Positions 25,136-33,417 of a DNA stretch of 64,000 bases are shown one piece after another. The position numbers and the translations under genes are program-made. The stretch is from Actinoplanes missouriensis 431 (GTDB taxonomy: Bacteria > Actinomycetota > Actinomycetes > Mycobacteriales > Micromonosporaceae), in the NCBI RefSeq assembly GCF_000284295.1, contig NC_017093.1, positions 1,054,001 through 1,118,000 on the forward strand. Reading direction: 5' to 3'. Below the pieces are notes generated by a model. That model was not told the DNA's origin. It made no database searches and saw nothing but the letters and a program-made list of their open reading frames with translations. Positions within the stretch are counted from its first letter, which is position 1. Each line of letters starts with the position of its first letter.

Positions 25136-25690
25136 ATGCCTATGGATGCGTCCCGGAACAGCCTGGTTCTGCCTATTCTGGGCTTGTTGACCGAACAGCC
25201 CGCGCACGCATACGACCTGGCCGGACGACTGCGGGATCGTTCCGGCCGGCTGCCGGTGACCCGCAGCACCGTCGCCACGCTGCTCAAATCCATGGCGCGG
25301 AGCGGGCTCGTGACGGCTCGCGAGCCGGGCCGGGTCGGCAACCGCCCGCCGCGGACCGTCTACGAGACGACATCCGCGGGCGTGGCGGATTTTCACCATC
25401 GGGTCGAGTCCGGCTTGCGTGACTCGCCGGTCGCCTCGATGGACTTCGTGCTGGCCGTCGGGTACGCCGGGGTGCTCTCCGCCGACCGCGCCGCGCTGAT
25501 CCTGGAAGAGCGGGCGGCGCTGCTCGCGTCGTCCGAAAGCGATCCTTCACAAGGCACGCTGGAAGCCGAGTACTGGCGAGGCATGGCGGCCGCGGAGATC
25601 ACCTGGATCCGGGAGCTGGCGCGGCGGATCCGGACCCGCGAGATCACCTGGGGAGCGAAGCCGGCGCTGGCCGGGCGGGCAAACGCCTGA
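25136..25690 (+). CDS. PadR-family transcriptional regulator
   Basis: 184 aa with an N-terminal winged helix typical of PadR ('LVLPILGLLTEQPAHAYDLAGRLRDR...VTRSTVATLLKSMARSGLVTAREPGR...RTVYETTSAGVADF') and a helical C-terminal dimerisation region from about residue 95. ATG 25136 may be leaderless, since TACGCT sits six bases upstream like a -10 box; ATG 25142 is an alternative start. It is divergent from aldO, with an inverted CTAA-N9-TTAG motif at 25102-25118 in the gap that may be its operator. Confidence 0.9.
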   Translation: MPMDASRNSLVLPILGLLTEQPAHAYDLAGRLRDRSGRLPVTRSTVATLLKSMARSGLVTAREPGRVGNRPPRTVYETTSAGVADFHHRVESGLRDSPVASMDFVLAVGYAGVLSADRAALILEERAALLASSESDPSQGTLEAEYWRGMAAAEITWIRELARRIRTREITWGAKPALAGRANA

Positions 25691-25767
25691 TTCGCCGGGC
25701 TTGATCGGGTTAAGGTCGATCTGCCGGGCGGCGGCAGGGTTTCGGTCGGACCGATGAGGAGCAGCGA

Positions 25768-26637
25768 ATGGCGTCGATCGTGGTCGCCGAGGACGACACC
25801 GATATCGCCGAACTGCTCGCCACCGTGCTGAGCAACGAGGGCCACTCGGTGCGTACCGCGTCGACCGGGCTGGACGCGCTGGCCCTGATCGCTGACGCCC
25901 GTCCGGACCTGATCATCCTGGACCACCACATGCCCGGCCTGAGTGGCCTCGACGTCGCCGCGCGGCTGCGCGCCGAGGACCCGGCCGGGAGCACGCCGGT
26001 GATCATGCTGTCCGCCGCCGCGCCGGCTGCCGCCCGTGGCCTGGTCGACGTCACGATCTCCAAGCCGGTACGCCCGAAACACCTGATCGAGGCGGCCCGC
26101 GAGCTGCTCGCCACCCGTGACGCGGGAGAGCACGCGAGCCACGACGCGTCGACCCAGCTGGTCGACGTGGGTCGCCTGCTCGCGGTCTCCGACTACCTGA
26201 CCCGGCCGGCCCAGGTCGCCGCCCTGGACGCCTTCGCCGAGGAGCTGACCCGGCTGACCGGCGTCCCGATGGCGGCGATCACCCTGGTCCTCAACGACAG
26301 CGTGGTGCTGGCCGGCTCGCACGGCCTGCCGAAGTGGGTCCGGGAGGCCGGCGGGGTGCCGGTGGAGTGGTCGCCGGACACCATCGTGGTGTCCGAGGAC
26401 GTGCCGGTCCTGATCAGCGACAGCAGCACCTCGGACGACGAGTACGCGGGAAGCCCGCTCTTCTCGATCAGCGGCATCCGGTCGTACGCGAGTGTTCCAC
26501 TCAACTCCGCCGAGGGTCACGTCGTGGGCACGTTGTGCGTGATGGACGATGAGCCGGGCACCTGCACCGAGGACACCGTGCAGGTCCTGCACTCGCAGCG
26601 GGCGCCTGCGGTGAGCCTGCTGTCCCGCGCGGGCTGA
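25768..26637 (+). CDS. Response-regulator receiver protein with GAF domain
   Basis: 289 aa. The receiver domain (1-120) has all key residues: acidic pocket Glu8/Asp9/Asp10, phospho-acceptor Asp52 in IILDHHMPGLSG, Ser82 and Lys99 in ISKPVRP. A linker leads to a GAF-like domain (about 140-285, 'LDAFAEELTRLTGVPMAAITLVLNDSVVLAGSHGLP', 'YASVPLNSAEGHVVGTLCVMDDEP'). There is no DNA-binding or enzymatic output domain, so it probably signals by protein contact. GAGGAG precedes the ATG. No histidine kinase is adjacent. Cytosolic; ligand of the GAF domain unknown. Confidence 0.88.
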   Translation: MASIVVAEDDTDIAELLATVLSNEGHSVRTASTGLDALALIADARPDLIILDHHMPGLSGLDVAARLRAEDPAGSTPVIMLSAAAPAAARGLVDVTISKPVRPKHLIEAARELLATRDAGEHASHDASTQLVDVGRLLAVSDYLTRPAQVAALDAFAEELTRLTGVPMAAITLVLNDSVVLAGSHGLPKWVREAGGVPVEWSPDTIVVSEDVPVLISDSSTSDDEYAGSPLFSISGIRSYASVPLNSAEGHVVGTLCVMDDEPGTCTEDTVQVLHSQRAPAVSLLSRAG

Positions 26638-26668
26638 GCGACCCGCATCGATGGTTCGAATCGCCCAC

Positions 26669-26687
26669 ATGTAACCCAAGGTTACAT
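26669..26687. promoter_or_regulatory. Perfect palindrome ATGTAACC-N3-GGTTACAT
   Basis: Eight-base arms match perfectly around CAA. A further GGTTACA lies about 30 bp downstream. The site is 32 bp after the receiver-GAF stop and 238 bp before the MHYT gene, in an AT-richer gap. It could be an operator for the MHYT gene; a terminator is less likely because the stem is short and AT-rich. Confidence 0.5.
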
Positions 26688-26924
26688 TTATGACAACCGT
26701 TATTTCTTTGTAGCGGGATGGTTACAGCTCGACATCTGGGCGATTATCTGGAGATACAGTGCGCAGAACGCGCAAATTGATGATCAGCCGATCGGACGAG
26801 ATCTAAATCGAGATGTGCTGCTCGTTCTCTCGTAACGAAACCTGCGTCACAATCAGTCACGCCCATGGCGGTGGTGCAGGCAGGATGCAGCCCGGCGGAA
26901 GCAAATCCCGAGAGGAACAGCGCA

Positions 26925-27842
26925 ATGGCGGAGATCCATCACTTCGACCACGGATGGGTGACTCCGGCGGTGAGTTATCTGCTCTCCGTGCTCGGCTCGC
27001 TCCTGGGGCTGACCGCCGCGGTGCGCTTGCGCCAATCGAAGTCCGGCGGTGAGCGGGCCTGGTGGCTGACGCTCGCCGCGGTGGCCATCGGTGCCACCGG
27101 CATCTGGAGCATGCACTTCGTCGCGATGACCGGCTTCAGCGTCACCGGCACCCCGATCCGGTACGACATCGGCCTCACCATCGCCAGCGCCGTGATCGCG
27201 TTCGTGGCGGTCGGGGTCGGCCTCGCCATCGCGCTGCTGGGCACCGCCGCGCCGCGTACCCGGATCCTGATCGGCGGTGTGCTCGCCGGCCTGGGTGTGG
27301 CCGCGATGCACTACACCGGCATGGCCGCGATGCGTCTCCGCGGCGAGATCCACTACTCGGGCCGCGAGGTCGCCCTCTCGGTGGCGATCGCCGTGGTCGC
27401 CGCGACGGTCGCGCTCTGGCTGACGCTCGTCGTCAAGACCCCGGTCGTCATCTTCATCTCGGCGCTGGTGATGGGCGTCGCGGTCAACGGCATGCACTTC
27501 ACCGGCATGGCCGCGATGTCCGTGCTGCCCGAGCAGTCGTTCGGCTCGGTGGCCGGCGCGACCGCGAGCGGCCTGCTCGTCCCGATCGGCGCGGCAGTGG
27601 TCTTCGCCGTGCTCGGCATGGTGTACGCGCTGGCCGCCGCGCCGAGCGAGGAGGACCGGGAGGCCGCCGCGTACCTGGCGTCCCGGCTCGAGTCGCGTCC
27701 CGGGCCCGCCGCCGGCACCCCGCCCGGCCAGCTCTGGGGCCAGCAGCCACCGGCGCGGCAGGGGCAGCCCGGCCAGGCCGCCGGTCGCTCCACGCTTGGC
27801 GGCGGCAACTGGACCTACCGCGACCGCGACCGCGCACAGTAG
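26925..27842 (+). CDS. MHYT-domain integral membrane protein
   Basis: ATG 26925 follows GAGAGGAA by seven bases. The 305-aa protein has about seven transmembrane helices and the repeated MHYT signature: 'MHFVAMTGF', 'MHYTGMAAMRL' and 'MHFTGMAAMS'. The Met and His of each motif are proposed to bind copper or another metal at the outer membrane face and sense oxygen, CO or NO. Most MHYT proteins carry a signalling domain; here the C-terminus (about 225-305) is only a Gly/Pro/Gln-rich tail (PPGQLWGQQPPARQGQPGQ), so this is a stand-alone sensor or a metal protein. A hairpin terminator follows. Confidence 0.9.
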   Translation: MAEIHHFDHGWVTPAVSYLLSVLGSLLGLTAAVRLRQSKSGGERAWWLTLAAVAIGATGIWSMHFVAMTGFSVTGTPIRYDIGLTIASAVIAFVAVGVGLAIALLGTAAPRTRILIGGVLAGLGVAAMHYTGMAAMRLRGEIHYSGREVALSVAIAVVAATVALWLTLVVKTPVVIFISALVMGVAVNGMHFTGMAAMSVLPEQSFGSVAGATASGLLVPIGAAVVFAVLGMVYALAAAPSEEDREAAAYLASRLESRPGPAAGTPPGQLWGQQPPARQGQPGQAAGRSTLGGGNWTYRDRDRAQ

Positions 27843-27850
27843 ACACTGCG

Positions 27851-27888
27851 AAAAAAGCCCGTTCCGGTACGCCTGGAGCGGGCTTTTC
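27851..27888. terminator. Bidirectional terminator
   Basis: AAAAGCCCG pairs with CGGGCTTTT, extended inward by TCC/GGA-like pairs. A-rich and T-rich flanks on both sides let it serve the MHYT gene and the convergent minus-strand gene, whose stop codon is two bases away. Confidence 0.85.
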
Positions 27889-27889
27889 G

Positions 27890-28228
27890 CTATTTCGGCT
27901 GGATCAGCCAGTCCCAGGCCTTGCGGAGCGCCGTCGCCCGGTTCTCGGCCAGGCCGGCCGGCGCGTCGGCGCTCGGCTCGGCCAGCCGGGCGGCCGGTTC
28001 GCTGACGATCACGCCGCGCTCGAAGAGCCCGTCGACCTGGTCACCGCCGGCGAAGCGGTGGCCGGCGGCGGTCTTGAGCAGCAGCCCGTGGAAGACGTCC
28101 TGGCGCTCGTCCGCGAGGACGTGCTCGACCGTGCCGACGCTGTCGCCGGATCGGTCGTAGACCGGGATGCCCTCCTTCAGGACCAGGTAGGACACCGGGG
28201 CGCCGAGGTCTTCACCGTTCTCGCTCAT
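27890..28228 (-). CDS. Small PRC-barrel-like protein (112 aa)
   Basis: The ATG at 28228 follows AAAGG by six bases; the longer frame upstream is not coding. Residues 12-75 have the PRC-barrel beta pattern: 'APVSYLVLKEGIPVYDRSGDSVGTVEHVLADERQDVFHGLLLKT' then 'GHRFAGGDQVDGLFERGVIVSEPAARL'. PRC-barrel proteins act in RNA processing or photosynthetic complexes; small actinobacterial ones are uncharacterised. A short helical tail ends 'KAWDWLIQPK'. The gene is alone on its transcript, with a bidirectional terminator right after the stop. Family call is by eye. Confidence 0.7.
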   Translation of the reverse strand: MSENGEDLGAPVSYLVLKEGIPVYDRSGDSVGTVEHVLADERQDVFHGLLLKTAAGHRFAGGDQVDGLFERGVIVSEPAARLAEPSADAPAGLAENRATALRKAWDWLIQPK

Positions 28229-28431
28229 GCCGAGCCTTTTACCCGGAAACCGATCGTTCCAGCATCCGTTTCCAACATCATCTTTTCGGCTGAGTCGCTC
28301 TAAACGTTTTGTACATAAAAAGACCTTATGCCCGAAACGCCGATCGGATCGCCGCGCTATGTCCGGAATTCCCTTAGTGTCCGCTTGTCGCCGGATCCCC
28401 ACGGCGGACAACAGAGGCACTGGAGGAACTC

Positions 28432-29280
28432 ATGCAGAAGACTCGGCGATTCGGGGCGATGATTGCCCTGTCCACCGCTGCTGCCGGCATGGCGGCGGTG
28501 TCCGCGGCGGCGCCGGCGGCCGCGGCCGGCCGTGGTCCCGAGCCGGTTTCCCCCTGGCTCCAGGCGGTACGGGCGAACGCCGCCAGCTGGGTCCTCGTCC
28601 ACTGGCGGACCGACCGGACGATCTGTGACGCGCGCATCCGGGTCCGTGGTGAGCGGGTCCGGGTCGAGTACCCCGGCTCGTGGCGGTTCACCACGTTCTC
28701 CCGGGGCGACATGCTGCGTCCCGGCCGGTCCGACTACATCCAGCTCCGGGTCACCCCGATCGCGCGGCGCAACAGCGTCGCGACGCTGGTGGCCACGATC
28801 TCGTACGACGAGTGCGGACGTAAGGCCCGCACCCAGACGCGCACCTCGGTTCTCTCGATGCCGGTGGTGATGCGCGGCAACGTGCCGGGTGGCATCGGCG
28901 GTCCGGGCGCCCCCGGACACGGCCACCCGGACGGGCCCGGCCACGACGGCCCCGGCGCTCCGGGGCACGACGGTCCGGGCCACGGCCACAGCGGTGGCCA
29001 GGGCGGCCCCGGCGGCCAGGGCCAGAACGGCCAGGGCCAGGGCCAGAACGGCCAGGGCCAGGGCCAGGGCCAGAACGGCCAGGGCGGCCCGAACGGCCAG
29101 TACGGCCAGGGCGGTCCGGGTCAGGGCGGCCAAGGCCAGGGCCAGGGCGGTCCCGGCCAGAACGGTCAGGGCCAGGGTCAGTACGGCCAGGGCCAGGGCC
29201 AGGGCCAGGGCGGTCAGGGCGGCCAGAACGGCCACGGCGGTGGTCAAGGCGGTAACGGGCACAGTGGCGGCGGCCACTGA
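28432..29280 (+). CDS. Secreted protein with Gly/Gln/Asn tandem-repeat tail
   Basis: 282 aa. GGAGGAA lies just upstream of the ATG. Signal peptide to about residue 32 (ALSTAAAGMAAVSAAAPAAAA). Residues 40-150 form a globular, Trp- and Arg-rich region with two cysteines (TICDA, DECGR) that may form a disulphide; this region resembles no family I can name. From about residue 155 the protein is low complexity: GPGAPGHGHPDGPG units and then 6-residue repeats around GQGQNG. The DNA repeats are imperfect (ggccag-rich). Such a tail suits a flexible, hydrated cell-surface polymer. A strong hairpin terminates the gene. Confidence 0.8.
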   Translation: MQKTRRFGAMIALSTAAAGMAAVSAAAPAAAAGRGPEPVSPWLQAVRANAASWVLVHWRTDRTICDARIRVRGERVRVEYPGSWRFTTFSRGDMLRPGRSDYIQLRVTPIARRNSVATLVATISYDECGRKARTQTRTSVLSMPVVMRGNVPGGIGGPGAPGHGHPDGPGHDGPGAPGHDGPGHGHSGGQGGPGGQGQNGQGQGQNGQGQGQGQNGQGGPNGQYGQGGPGQGGQGQGQGGPGQNGQGQGQYGQGQGQGQGGQGGQNGHGGGQGGNGHSGGGH

Positions 29281-29302
29281 TCCCGGGACCGGGAAATGAG
29301 CG

Positions 29303-29335
29303 ACGCGCGGCCGGGAGTCATTCCCGGTCGCGCGT
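29303..29335 (+). terminator. Hairpin after the Gly/Gln-repeat gene
   Basis: ACGCGCGGCCGGG pairs with CCCGGTCGCGCGT (12 of 13 positions) with a 7-nt loop. It lies 22 bp after the stop and 26 bp before the end of the next, convergent gene. Confidence 0.75.
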
Positions 29336-29360
29336 TGTCATCCCCGCGCAGCCGCCCGCC

Positions 29361-30533
29361 TCAGCGATTCGCCATGATCAGACCGGCCGGGTCGGTGCAG
29401 GTCAGCTCGACCGCCCGGGCGATCACGTCCGGGTCGTAACTGGTGGCGTGGAACGTCGCCTCCAGATGCAGGACGCCCGTCATCTCGCTGCTCGTCACGG
29501 TGATCGTCCGTGGCCCGCTGACCGTCGGCACGCTCAGGTTGATCCGGCTGGCCGGAACCACCGCCCAGGGCAGATCACTCAGCAGGTCGTGCCGGCCCCG
29601 ATCGCTGAACGCCAGGCCGGGCGGGGACTCGACCGGCGCGCCGGTCAGCACGGCCCGGCCGGCCCGCAGCATCTTGCGGGTCAGCGGCCGGCCGGAGGCC
29701 AGCTCGTCGGCGAGCGTCCGGTGGATCGCGACCGGGTCGGTGAGCGCGTCCGGCGGCAGGTGCGCGGGACCCAGGTCGAGCAGGAACGTGCCACCGTGCG
29801 TGTCGGGTTCGACACCGAGTTCGATCAGGGCGGCGGTGAACGCGGCGAACGTGATCGCGGCGGTGCTGACGCCCGGCGCGTACCGGTCCCGCCAGGCGGC
29901 CATCTCGTCCAGCACGCGGGCGGACCGCGCCGAACGCATGGTCAGACTGGGATGCCAGGCCGTCGACGGGCCGGCCGCCGGTCGTCCGCTCTCCGGCGAC
30001 TGCGGCTGTTGCTGCTTGGGCAGCATCCAGCGCCCGGGGTGCCGGCCGACCTGTTTCCACCAGGCCTTCGGCAGCGCCGCCTGCTGCCGGGCCGGCGCGG
30101 TGGGAATGCCGGCGGCGCGCATCTCGTACGCGGCCAGGGCGAGCTCGCGCAGCAGCGGGTTCGTGGCCCCCGCGTACGCCGACGACACACGCACCGCGAG
30201 ATAGCCCCCACCGGCCAGGATCCGTACCGGGTGCTGGCCGGGCGGTTCGAACTGCAGCTGCCGTGTCAGGGCCTCGAAGTTCACCGGGTCGTGCCCGAGA
30301 TCGGTCACCGCGCCCTCGGCGAACCGGGCGAACTCCGGGCCGTCCAGGTGTTCCCACCTGTTCGCGGAGCGGCTGAGCCGGGAGACGATCGGGTGCGCCG
30401 GATGCGCGGCGTGCAGGCCGATCATCGCGTCGCGGATGCGGCCGGCGGTGACGCCGACGAGTGGGCCGACCGTGCGGACGTATTCGAGCGGTAGCGAGGC
30501 GCGCTCGCGCAGGGTCAAGCTCGTGGTGGACAT
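29361..30533 (-). CDS. Uncharacterised protein, possible CAT-fold acyltransferase (390 aa)
   Basis: The order of segments (N-terminal helix, a central 'DEMAAWRDRYAPGVSTAAITFAAFTAALIELG' helix, 'LLDLGPAHLP', and a late 'DLPWAVVPASRINLSVPTVSGPRTITVTSSEMTGVLHLEATFHATSYDPD') resembles condensation, wax-ester-synthase or PapA enzymes of the chloramphenicol-acetyltransferase fold. The catalytic HHxxxDG motif is absent, so it may be a pseudo-enzyme or a different activity. It is the last gene of a minus-strand run of ABC exporter, CorA-like protein and this protein, 34 bp after the CorA gene. Function not assigned. Confidence 0.65.
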   Translation of the reverse strand: MSTTSLTLRERASLPLEYVRTVGPLVGVTAGRIRDAMIGLHAAHPAHPIVSRLSRSANRWEHLDGPEFARFAEGAVTDLGHDPVNFEALTRQLQFEPPGQHPVRILAGGGYLAVRVSSAYAGATNPLLRELALAAYEMRAAGIPTAPARQQAALPKAWWKQVGRHPGRWMLPKQQQPQSPESGRPAAGPSTAWHPSLTMRSARSARVLDEMAAWRDRYAPGVSTAAITFAAFTAALIELGVEPDTHGGTFLLDLGPAHLPPDALTDPVAIHRTLADELASGRPLTRKMLRAGRAVLTGAPVESPPGLAFSDRGRHDLLSDLPWAVVPASRINLSVPTVSGPRTITVTSSEMTGVLHLEATFHATSYDPDVIARAVELTCTDPAGLIMANR

Positions 30534-30567
30534 GACGTGCTGCTTTCCCCCGGGAATCCGGTGGAGA

Positions 30568-31641
30568 TCATAGCCAGCCGTACTTCTTCAGACTGCGATG
30601 TACGCCACCGCCGATCAGGACCATGGCGAGCATCGCGCCCCAGAAGCCGTATGGGGAGTCGAGACCCGGCATCACCTCGAAGTTCATGCCGAAGATGCCG
30701 GCGATCACGGTGGGCACTGCGGCGATCGCGGCCCACGCGGCGATCTTGCGCATGTCGTGGTTCTGATCGACCGAGACCTGCGCGAGGCGGGCCTGCAGGA
30801 TCGAGTTGAGCAGCTCGTCGAAGCCGCCGACCCGGTCCGCCGCGCGGGCCAGCCGGCCACGCACGTCCACAAGGTACGGACGCAGAGCGGCCGGCACGTC
30901 GCGCAGCTCCAGCAGCCGGGTCATCGGCTCGCCGAGCGGCAGAACCGCCCGCTTGAACTCGACCATCTCCCGCTTCAACTGGTAGATGTGGGCGAACTCG
31001 GAGGAGCGGACAGTGGCGAACGTCTCCTCCTCGATCCGGTCCAGGTCGTGTTCCACATGTTCGGCCACGTCCAGGTAACTGTCGACCATCCGGCTGCCCA
31101 CCGCGTACGCCACCGACCACGGGCCCTGCCGCAGCACCTCGGGGCGGGACTCCAGTTCACGGCGTACCAGGGCGAGCGGGCCGACCGGGCCCTGCCGCAC
31201 GGTGATCGCGAACGCGGGTCCGACGAGGATCGTCACATCGCCGGTCTCCACCACCTCGGAGGTGGCCGTCAGCTCGTCGTGCTCGACGTATCGGGCGGTG
31301 CGGAGCACCAGCCGGGTCACGTCGCCGAGCACCTCGACGCCGGGCCGGTGACCGCCCGACACCGCCTGCTCGACGTGCAGCTCGTGCAGGCCGAAGACCT
31401 CGGCGACGGCGGTCATCGTGGACCGGCTCGGCTCGTGCAGCCCGAGCCAGACGAAGCTGCCGCGCCGGCCGGCCAGGCGAGCCGCCTCCGCGTACGGAAT
31501 CTGTCGTGGGCCGGACCGGCGCGCCCCGCCGGCGTAGACCGCGCAGTCCACGACCGCGTCCGGATCGCCGTGCGGGACCTGCACGGCCGGCTTCGGGGTA
31601 CGGACGATGTTCTCCAGCAGCCGGCCGAGCGCGCCTCTCAT
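30568..31641 (-). CDS. CorA-family divalent cation channel
   Basis: 357 aa. A long cytoplasmic alpha/beta N-domain (about 1-290) ends in a helical funnel ('HDMRKIAAWAAIAAVPTVIAGIFGMNFEVMPGL'), with the hallmark GMN motif after the first of two transmembrane helices and a second helix (GFWGAMLAMVLIGGG) before a short basic C-terminus. CorA channels carry Mg2+, Co2+ or Ni2+. I start at the ATG near 31641; no clear ribosome site is visible, so translation may be coupled to the permease whose stop is 17 bp upstream. Presence inside an exporter operon is unusual. Confidence 0.9.
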   Translation of the reverse strand: MRGALGRLLENIVRTPKPAVQVPHGDPDAVVDCAVYAGGARRSGPRQIPYAEAARLAGRRGSFVWLGLHEPSRSTMTAVAEVFGLHELHVEQAVSGGHRPGVEVLGDVTRLVLRTARYVEHDELTATSEVVETGDVTILVGPAFAITVRQGPVGPLALVRRELESRPEVLRQGPWSVAYAVGSRMVDSYLDVAEHVEHDLDRIEEETFATVRSSEFAHIYQLKREMVEFKRAVLPLGEPMTRLLELRDVPAALRPYLVDVRGRLARAADRVGGFDELLNSILQARLAQVSVDQNHDMRKIAAWAAIAAVPTVIAGIFGMNFEVMPGLDSPYGFWGAMLAMVLIGGGVHRSLKKYGWL

Positions 31642-31658
31642 GGGGGAGAAGGTATCGC

Positions 31659-32396
31659 TCAATCCGAGCGCTGCATGGCCCGCACGCCGACGAGCAACCC
31701 CAGCGCCGCGACAAGCACCGCGGCGATCAGTCCCTCGGCCGTGTGGCGGCCCCAGATGTCGCCGGCGAACAGGGCGCGTTCGGCGTCCACCACGTACGTC
31801 ATCGGGTTGGCCCGGGAGAGCGCCTGGAGCCAGCCCGGCCCGTTGTCGATCGGCAGCAGCACCCCGGCGAGCAGCAACAGCGGGAAGAGCAGCGTCTGCT
31901 GGACCGTCCAGAAGAGCCACTCCTTGTTCTTCGCGGCGAGCGCCAGCGTGTAGGAGAGCGCGCCGAGCCCGATGCAGAAGCCGGCCAGGATGCCGAGCCC
32001 GATGAGGGTGCCCGGCAGGTGCAGCTCGAAGCCGAACGGGATGCAGACGGCCACGATCAGGGCGGCCTGCGCGATCATCGGGACGATCTCCTTGAGCGCC
32101 CGGCCGATCAGCAGGGCGGGCCGGCGCAGCGGGGTGACCAGCATCCGCTCGTGCGAGCCGGTCTGCATCTCGAAGAGCAGGTTGGACCCGGTCATCGAGG
32201 AGCCGAAGAGGCAGGACATCACGATGATGCCGGGGACGAACCACTGCAGCGACTCCTCGCCCGGGAGCAGCGGCGCGAAGAGCGCGAGGAAGAAGAGCGG
32301 CTGAACCATCGAGAAGATCACCGAGAACGGGTCGCGGATGACCGGTCGCAGTTCGCGGCTGAAGACGACGCGGGTGTCGGTGACGAGCGATGACAT
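31659..32396 (-). CDS. ABC-2 type exporter permease
   Basis: 245 aa with six hydrophobic segments and the ABC-2 layout: N-terminal 'VVFSRELRPVIRDPFSVIFSMVQPLFFLALF', the DrrB-like 'SNLLFEMQTGSHERMLVTPLRRPALLIGRALKE' cytoplasmic segment, and 'LLPIDNGPGWLQALSRANPMTYVVDAER', the typical loop before the last helix. The ATG is 2 bp after the stop of the ATPase, so the two are coupled. This pair resembles DrrAB-type drug or lipid exporters. Confidence 0.92.
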   Translation of the reverse strand: MSSLVTDTRVVFSRELRPVIRDPFSVIFSMVQPLFFLALFAPLLPGEESLQWFVPGIIVMSCLFGSSMTGSNLLFEMQTGSHERMLVTPLRRPALLIGRALKEIVPMIAQAALIVAVCIPFGFELHLPGTLIGLGILAGFCIGLGALSYTLALAAKNKEWLFWTVQQTLLFPLLLLAGVLLPIDNGPGWLQALSRANPMTYVVDAERALFAGDIWGRHTAEGLIAAVLVAALGLLVGVRAMQRSD

Positions 32397-32398
32397 GA

Positions 32399-33355
32399 TC
32401 AGGCCTCCACGAGTTCGGGCTCGGTGTCCGCCGCGCCGCCTTCGCGCAGGCTGCGGCCGGTCAGGGTGAGGAAGACGTCGTCCAGGGTGGGGCGCTTCAC
32501 CTCGATCGAGTCCGGGGCGAGGCCGGCGGAGCGCAGACTGTCGAGGATCCGCGGCGCCTCGCGCGGGCCGTCCTCGGCGACGAGCCGGACGCAGCCGTCA
32601 GCCACCGGCGCCCCCAGCGCCTTCGCCGCCTGCGCGGCATCCACGGGAGAACCGAAACCCAGGATCACCCGGTCACCCACGTGCTTCGCCTTGAGCTGCT
32701 GCGGGGTGTCGTCCGCGATGATCCGGCCGTGGTCGATCACGATCACCCGCTCGGCCATCGAGTCCGCCTCGTCGAGATAGTGCGTGGTCAGCACGATGGT
32801 GGTCCCGTGCTCGGCGCGTAGCCGCACGATGTGCTCCTGCAGGTTGGCCCGGTTCTGCGGGTCCAGCCCGGTCGACGGCTCGTCGAGGAAGAGCAGCTCC
32901 GGGGCGTGGATCAGGCCCATCGCGATGTCCAGGCGGCGACGCTGGCCGCCGGAGAGGGTGGAGACGGTGCGGTCGGCGACGTCGCTCAGCCCCAGCGAGT
33001 CGATCAGCTCGCCGGCCCGGGTCCGGGCAGCGCGCACCGGCATCCCGTACGCCCGGCCCTGGCTGATCAGCTCGTCGCGTCCGCGCTGGCTGTGCCCGGC
33101 GCCGTTGCCCTGTCCGATGTATCCGATCCGCAGACGCACGTCGCGCTGCCGGCGGACCACGTCGAAGCCGGCGACCTGCGCGCTGCCCGAGGTGGGCGGG
33201 ATCAGCGTGGTGAGCATCCGCAGCGTGGTGGATTTGCCGGCGCCGTTCGGCCCGAGCAGGGCGACGAGCTCGCCGCGAGCCACCGTCAGATTGATGCCGT
33301 CGACCGCGCGGACGTCCTTGAACATCTTCGTCAGCTCTCGCGTCTCAATCATCAT
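32399..33355 (-). CDS. ABC exporter ATP-binding protein, DrrA type
   Basis: 318 aa with all nucleotide-binding motifs: Walker A GPNGAGKST (about residues 35-43), Q-loop in 'IGYIGQGNGAG', signature LSGGQ, Walker B 'LLFLDEP' and H-loop 'TTHYLDEAD'. A C-terminal domain of about 90 residues is shared with daunorubicin-resistance ATPases. It binds the permease encoded next and exports an unknown compound. The start is one of two adjacent ATG codons. It is divergent from a WYL regulator (62 bp), a probable local controller. Confidence 0.95.
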   Translation of the reverse strand: MMIETRELTKMFKDVRAVDGINLTVARGELVALLGPNGAGKSTTLRMLTTLIPPTSGSAQVAGFDVVRRQRDVRLRIGYIGQGNGAGHSQRGRDELISQGRAYGMPVRAARTRAGELIDSLGLSDVADRTVSTLSGGQRRRLDIAMGLIHAPELLFLDEPSTGLDPQNRANLQEHIVRLRAEHGTTIVLTTHYLDEADSMAERVIVIDHGRIIADDTPQQLKAKHVGDRVILGFGSPVDAAQAAKALGAPVADGCVRLVAEDGPREAPRILDSLRSAGLAPDSIEVKRPTLDDVFLTLTGRSLREGGAADTEPELVEA

Positions 33356-33417
33356 GGTGTCGACGCTAGAGTTCGAAGCGGCCAGTTTCTGACCGCAATG
33401 TGATGGAGTCTGAGGAC

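Noticed and set aside
26669..26687. Terminator for the receiver-GAF gene
   Set aside because: Only eight base pairs, AT-rich and without a T tract; an operator is more plausible.
30568..32244. 558-codon version of the CorA gene
   Set aside because: The N-terminal 200 codons overlap the ABC permease and look like its shadow; the CorA domain begins near 31641.
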